Positions 7,299-10,808 of a DNA stretch of 10,808 nucleotides are shown here, piece after piece; the stretch's first letter is position 1, and every line of letters begins with the position of its first letter. The DNA lies in the NCBI GenBank assembly GCA_947177435.1, contig CAMWUM010000035.1:1-10808 (forward strand), written 5' to 3'. The translations under genes and the position numbers were made by a program. Below the pieces are notes generated by a model. The model was not told the origin of the DNA. It saw only the letters and a list, made by a program, of their open reading frames with translations, and did no database searches. Origin of the DNA: an uncultured Muribaculaceae bacterium (GTDB lineage Bacteria > Bacteroidota > Bacteroidia > Bacteroidales > Muribaculaceae).

Positions 7299-7492
7299 GA
7301 TGGTAAGGGTATAATTTTTTATTTATTTCGCAAAGATACATATAATTTTCCACATATGCATAACTTTTTTAGTAAAATCACATTTCTAAAATAATATTAT
7401 TCCATTTTTAGTTAGCTTTACTTAAAATCTGTTACTTTTCCCTATAACTTTTCTTCTTTTACAGCTTAGCTCTGCAACAAAACAGAACGACA
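7299..7492. other. AT-rich spacer between nadE and the M6 protease gene
   Basis: This stretch is strongly AT-rich compared with the flanking GC-rich genes. It holds the protease -7 box and a 12-base palindrome, AATAATATTATT (7390-7401), that is probably just a product of composition. No convincing terminator for nadE was found: the only nearby dyad, AGCTTAGCT around 7464-7472, is too short. No small gene with a plausible start and composition is visible. Confidence 0.7.
7331..7338 (-). promoter_or_regulatory. Bacteroidetes-type -7 box of the M6 protease gene
   Basis: CAAAGATA on the plus strand reads TATCTTTG on the minus strand, an exact fit to the Bacteroidetes -7 consensus TAnnTTTG. It is the same octamer as the box proposed for korA. 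Transcription would start near 7324, leaving a leader of about 40 bases before the ATG at 7281. I see no good -33 TTTG at the usual distance. This box is the main reason for rejecting the longer N-terminus. Confidence 0.6.
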
Positions 7493-9430
7493 TCATTTTA
7501 GGGATTCGACCTCAGCGAGCCAGAGGGTGGCCGAGGCGTCGCTGGGCATGCGCCAGTCGCCACGGGGCGAGAGACATACCGAACCGACCTTGGGGCCGTC
7601 GGGCAGGCACGAGCGCTTGAACTGCTGCTGGAAGAAGCGGCGGTAGAACGTACGCAGCCATTTGAGTATCACCTCGTCATCGTAGGCCCCGGCAAAGGCC
7701 TGGCGAGCCATGCGGTAGATGCGCGTGGGAGCGAAGCCGTAACGCAGGGTGTAATACAGGTAGAAGTCATGCAGTTCGTAGGGACCGACGAGGTCCTCGG
7801 TCTTTTGCGTGATGTTGCCGTTTTCATCGGCTGGGATGAGCTCGGGGCTGATTGGGGTGTCGATGATGTCGAGGAGGGTGTCCCGACAGGTGGCATAAGC
7901 CTGCTCGTCAGCGAAATGGCGCACCAGGTGCTTGACCAGTGTCTTGGGCACGCCGGCATTGACGCCGTACATCGACATGTGGTCGCCGTTGTAGGTGGCC
8001 CAGCCCAGGGCCAGTTCCGACAGGTCGCCCGTGCCGAGCACCATGCCGCCCATCTTGTTGGCCACATCCATAAGTATCTGCGTGCGCTCGCGTGCCTGCG
8101 AGTTTTCGTAAGTCACGTCGTGCACGGCGGAGTCGTGGCCGATGTCACGGAAATGCTGCTCCACGGCCGGCCCGATGGGTATCTCCATCATGCTCACGCC
8201 CAACTCCTCCATCAACCTCACAGCGTTGCCCTTGGTGCGCCCCGTGGTGCCGAAGCCGGGCATGGTGATGCCCACGATGCCCTTGCGGTCCCATCCCAGT
8301 CGGTCGTAGGCCTTGGCAGCCACGAGCAGGGCCAACGTGGAGTCGAGGCCGCCCGAGATGCCCACCACCGTGGCCCGGCAGCGTATCTGCTCCAGGCGGC
8401 GTGCCAGTCCGGCGGCCTGTATGTTGATGATTTCGCGGCAGCGGCTGCCCATGGCGTCATCGGCCGGTACGAACGGCAACGGCCTTATCTCGCGCTCGAT
8501 CTTGTCGTCGGGGCGGCATACAGAGGTTGTGGCTTCCATTACGGGCCAATTCATTGCTCCATGGCGGAGAGCACAATCCGAGAACGAGCCCGTGCGCATG
8601 CGGTCATGGTCAATGGCGGCTATGTCGATGTCAGCCACCACCACTTGCTCGCCGCCCTGCCAACGCTCGGCCTGGGCGAGCAGGGCGCCGTTCTCGGCTA
8701 TCAGCCCCTTGCCGTCAAAGACGAGGTCGGTCGACGATTCACCGTAGCCGGCCGAGGCGTAGACGTAGCCGGCAATGCAACGAGCCGACTGCTGGCTCAC
8801 GAGCGACAGCAGGTAGGAGTATTTGCCGATAAGGTCATCAGAGGCCGAGAGATTGACTAACACCTGCGCGCCGGCCATGGCAGCCAGGCTGCTCGGTGGC
8901 GCTGGTGTCCATAGGTCCTCGCATATCTCTATGCCAATGTTGACGCCGTCGATGCGCACCAGCTGGCGCGTGCCGAAAGGTGCCACGAGCCCTGCCACCT
9001 CAGCGTCAAAGGGCTTGTCTTCGGGTGGTGCCGGTTGCCACCAGCGCTTCTCGTAAAATTCATTATAATTAGGCACATACGTCTTTGGCACGATGGCCAG
9101 CAGGCGGCCGCCGCAGATGGCGAAAGCGCAATTGTAGAGCGCCGTGCCCACCCTGAGCGGAGCACCGACAACGAAAGCGCATCCACAACCTGCCGACCAC
9201 TCGGTCAGGTCGCGCACTGCCCGCTCTGAGGCGTCGAGCAGAGAGAAGTTATGAAACAGGTCTGCGCACGTGTAGCCCGTGACGCACATTTCGGGGAGCA
9301 CCGCCAATTGGGCTCCGCGAGCCTCAGCCTGCTTGACCACGCTTTTGATGGCCTGCGCGTTGCCTTCGACGTCGGCAACGGCCACGCGCGGCACGCACGC
9401 CGCCGCTCTGAAAAATCCGTCGTTATTCAT
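7493..9430 (-). CDS. nadE: Glutamine-dependent NAD+ synthetase
   Basis: This 645-residue cytosolic enzyme makes NAD+ from deamido-NAD+ (nicotinic acid adenine dinucleotide), ATP and glutamine, the last step of NAD biosynthesis (EC 6.3.5.1). The N-terminal half (about 5-275) is a nitrilase-type glutaminase domain with the expected triad: Glu47 in LPEMCVTGY, Lys116 in PKTYVPNYNEFYEKRWW and Cys170 in IGIEICEDLW. The released ammonia passes to the C-terminal synthetase domain (about 325-645), whose ATP pyrophosphatase loop SGGLDS is at 359-364. GTGDLSELALGW (466-477) and NAGVPKTLVK (491-500) are further family motifs. The length matches bacterial two-domain NadE, and all key residues are present. 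The ATG at 9430 gives the usual short lead (MNNDGFFRAAACVP) into the first beta strand. The gene is divergent from korA. Being one gene away from the secreted protease suggests no functional link. Confidence 0.97.
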   Translation of the reverse strand: MNNDGFFRAAACVPRVAVADVEGNAQAIKSVVKQAEARGAQLAVLPEMCVTGYTCADLFHNFSLLDASERAVRDLTEWSAGCGCAFVVGAPLRVGTALYNCAFAICGGRLLAIVPKTYVPNYNEFYEKRWWQPAPPEDKPFDAEVAGLVAPFGTRQLVRIDGVNIGIEICEDLWTPAPPSSLAAMAGAQVLVNLSASDDLIGKYSYLLSLVSQQSARCIAGYVYASAGYGESSTDLVFDGKGLIAENGALLAQAERWQGGEQVVVADIDIAAIDHDRMRTGSFSDCALRHGAMNWPVMEATTSVCRPDDKIEREIRPLPFVPADDAMGSRCREIINIQAAGLARRLEQIRCRATVVGISGGLDSTLALLVAAKAYDRLGWDRKGIVGITMPGFGTTGRTKGNAVRLMEELGVSMMEIPIGPAVEQHFRDIGHDSAVHDVTYENSQARERTQILMDVANKMGGMVLGTGDLSELALGWATYNGDHMSMYGVNAGVPKTLVKHLVRHFADEQAYATCRDTLLDIIDTPISPELIPADENGNITQKTEDLVGPYELHDFYLYYTLRYGFAPTRIYRMARQAFAGAYDDEVILKWLRTFYRRFFQQQFKRSCLPDGPKVGSVCLSPRGDWRMPSDASATLWLAEVESLK

Positions 9431-9446
9431 CTACAAATCATTTGCG

Positions 9447-9454
9447 CAAAAATA
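9447..9454 (-). promoter_or_regulatory. Possible -7 box of nadE
   Basis: CAAAAATA on the plus strand reads TATTTTTG on the minus strand, fitting TAnnTTTG. Transcription would then begin close to the nadE start codon at 9430, giving a very short leader of about ten bases. No clear -33 element is visible. The surrounding A-tract makes chance matches likely, so support is modest. Confidence 0.35.
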
Positions 9455-9462
9455 CAAAAAAT

Positions 9463-9491
9463 CCTCCACATTTCAGTGTTTTTTGTGGTGG
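9463..9491. promoter_or_regulatory. Inverted repeat between the divergent nadE and korA promoters
   Basis: CCTCCACA (9463-9470) pairs with TGTGGTGG (9484-9491), with one T-T mismatch in eight positions and a 13-base spacer. It lies between the two predicted -7 boxes, over the region where both -33 elements should sit. That is where an operator shared by the two genes would be expected. A regulatory role is inference. Confidence 0.35.
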
Positions 9492-9516
9492 GTTATCGAA
9501 ATAATGGCTATCTTTG
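9482..9516 (+). promoter_or_regulatory. Promoter of korA (Bacteroidetes type)
   Basis: TATCTTTG at 9509-9516 is an exact match to the -7 consensus TAnnTTTG. TTTG at 9482-9485 could serve as the -33 element, although the 23-base gap is longer than usual. Transcription would begin near 9523, giving a leader of about 50 bases before the ATG at 9574. That leader is A/C-rich and has no Shine-Dalgarno sequence. Confidence 0.6.
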
Positions 9517-9573
9517 CACACATTTTTGCAACTAACCTTAAAACTGCCATTAGCAGCAACAAAACAAGACCCT

Positions 9574-10808
9574 ATGTTGGAAAAAACTAACGTGAAAGTC
9601 CTCGACAAGGTGGTCGTGCGATTTTCAGGCGACTCGGGCGACGGCATGCAGCTGGCCGGCAACATCTTCACCAATGTTTCGGCCGCCTTGGGCAACCAGG
9701 TGTCGACTTTCCCCGACTATCCGGCCGAAATCCGCGCCCCGCAGGGCTCGCTCAGCGGCGTGTCAGGCTTTCAAGTAAGCGTTGGCAAGGGCGTGCATAC
9801 CCCCGGCGACCAATGCGATACGCTAATTGCCATGAACCCCGCCGCCCTTAAGCAGAACGCCAAATTCCTCAAACCCGGCGGCGTAGTGATCGTCGACATC
9901 GACTCGTTCAAGGAGGCCGACCTCAAGAAGGCCCTCTTCACCACCGACGACCCATACAAGGAAATCGGCCTCAACGCCCAAGTGGTCGAGGTGCCCGTCA
10001 CCTCTATGACCAAGGCCGCCCTGGCCGACAGCGGCATGGATAACAAGAGCGTGCTCAAATGCCGCAACATCCTGGCACTCGGCCTGGTGTGCTGGCTCTT
10101 TGACCGCCCTCTCGAGGGTGCCCTGGCCCATCTGCGCGCCAAGTTCGCCAAAAAGCCCGCAATCTATGAGGCCAACGCCAAGGTGCTCCAGGCCGGATAC
10201 GACTACGGCGCAAACATCCACGCATCCGTTTCGACTTACCGCATCGAGAGCGAGAATCCTCGCCCCGGCATATATACCGACATCAACGGCAACAAGGCTA
10301 TGGCCTGGGGCCTGATCATGGCCTCCGAGAAGTCCGGACGCCCGCTCTTCCTCGGCTCATACCCCATCACCCCCGCCACCGACATTCTCCACGAACTGGC
10401 CAAGCGCAAGGACCTCGGCGTCAAGGCTTGCCAGATGGAGGACGAAATCGCAGGCGTATGCTCGGCCATAGGCGCCAGCTTCGCGGGCGACTTGGCAGTA
10501 ACATCCACCTCCGGCCCCGGCCTGGCGCTCAAGAGCGAAGCCATCGACTTGGCCGTAATCGCCGAGCTGCCCCTGGTGGTGATCGACGTGCAGCGTGGCG
10601 GCCCGTCAACCGGCCTGCCCACCAAGACCGAGCAGACCGACCTCATGCAGGCCCTCTACGGCCGCAACGGCGAGTCTCCCATCTGCGTCCTGGCTGCCGC
10701 AAGCCCCACGGATTGCTTCACCATGGCTTTCGAAGCCGCCCGCATAGCCGTAGAACACATGACCCCGGTAATCCTTCTTACCGATGCATTCATCGCCAAT
10801 GGTTCCTC
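9574..10808 (+). CDS. korA: 2-oxoacid (2-oxoglutarate):ferredoxin oxidoreductase, fused gamma-alpha subunit, truncated by window edge
   Basis: The window holds the first 411 residues, with no stop before the right edge; Bacteroidetes homologues run to roughly 610-620. The N-terminal part (about 10-190) is the gamma domain, with the nucleotide-loop-like motif GDSGDGMQLAG (19-29). The alpha pyrimidine-binding domain follows from about 235, with GSYPITPATD (261-270), QMEDEIAG (287-294) and TSTSGPGLALKSE (310-322). With a separate beta subunit that binds thiamine diphosphate and an Fe-S cluster, such enzymes oxidatively decarboxylate 2-oxoacids to acyl-CoA and reduce ferredoxin. In anaerobic Bacteroidetes the fused gamma-alpha form is usually annotated as the 2-oxoglutarate (KorA) enzyme. 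Substrate choice cannot be settled from this fragment, and a branched-chain or pyruvate preference remains possible. The beta gene is expected just downstream, outside the window. The ATG at 9574 is the first in frame and sits about 50 bases after the predicted transcription start. Confidence 0.93.
   Translation, partial: MLEKTNVKVLDKVVVRFSGDSGDGMQLAGNIFTNVSAALGNQVSTFPDYPAEIRAPQGSLSGVSGFQVSVGKGVHTPGDQCDTLIAMNPAALKQNAKFLKPGGVVIVDIDSFKEADLKKALFTTDDPYKEIGLNAQVVEVPVTSMTKAALADSGMDNKSVLKCRNILALGLVCWLFDRPLEGALAHLRAKFAKKPAIYEANAKVLQAGYDYGANIHASVSTYRIESENPRPGIYTDINGNKAMAWGLIMASEKSGRPLFLGSYPITPATDILHELAKRKDLGVKACQMEDEIAGVCSAIGASFAGDLAVTSTSGPGLALKSEAIDLAVIAELPLVVIDVQRGGPSTGLPTKTEQTDLMQALYGRNGESPICVLAAASPTDCFTMAFEAARIAVEHMTPVILLTDAFIANGS

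Noticed and set aside
7282..7353. 24-residue N-terminal extension of the M6 protease
   Set aside because: The extension lacks signal-peptide character, lies in AT-rich DNA and contains the predicted -7 box. The internal Met at 7281 begins a standard signal peptide.
7769..8860. Plus-strand open frame of 363 codons opposite nadE
   Set aside because: nadE has all its catalytic motifs in the other direction. The antisense product is His/Gly/Ala/Val-rich with no recognisable domain.

Overview
The window looks like a chromosomal segment of a gut-type Bacteroidales bacterium, possibly a Muribaculaceae relative. The family is inferred from overall style and is not proven. Four points support the order: predicted promoters match the Bacteroidetes -7 box (TAnnTTTG) rather than a sigma70 -10; korA has its gamma and alpha parts fused; nadE is a long, glutamine-dependent type; and there are large secreted FN3/jelly-roll proteins, one ending in a tail that resembles a type IX secretion (T9SS) sorting domain. 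Coding DNA is GC-rich, while the main intergenic spacer (about 7299-7492) is very AT-rich.

Layout. Positions 1-4024 (minus strand) hold the N-terminal 1341 residues of a very large secreted multidomain protein that continues past the left edge. It has a signal peptide, three copies of an unassigned beta-rich domain (two nearly identical), two jelly-roll/choice-of-anchor-like modules, FN3-like modules, a CARDB-like module and the start of a choice-of-anchor J (cleaved-adhesin) module. Upstream on the same strand, 4129-7281 encodes a complete secreted M6-family metalloprotease with three FN3 domains and a T9SS-like C-terminal tail. The 104-base gap between the two shows no promoter I can recognise. 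It carries a perfect 16-bp inverted repeat around the protease stop codon and a possible H-type pseudoknot in front of the adhesin start, so the two genes are probably co-transcribed, with a possible RNA-level control point between them. A -7 box lies about 50 bases upstream of the protease start.

Positions 7493-9430 (minus) encode glutamine-dependent NAD+ synthetase (nadE). It is divergent from korA (9574 onward, plus strand, truncated by the right edge), the fused gamma/alpha subunit of a 2-oxoacid (probably 2-oxoglutarate):ferredoxin oxidoreductase. The 143-base divergent region holds a predicted promoter for each gene and an inverted repeat between them.

Functionally there are two halves: a housekeeping half (NAD synthesis and ferredoxin-linked 2-oxoacid metabolism) and a secreted protease/adhesin-like pair that probably acts at or outside the outer membrane. 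The less ordinary signals are in the secreted pair: domain duplication, a nested domain insertion, the hairpin at the stop codon and the leader pseudoknot. No RNA genes, insertion sequences or CRISPR arrays were seen.
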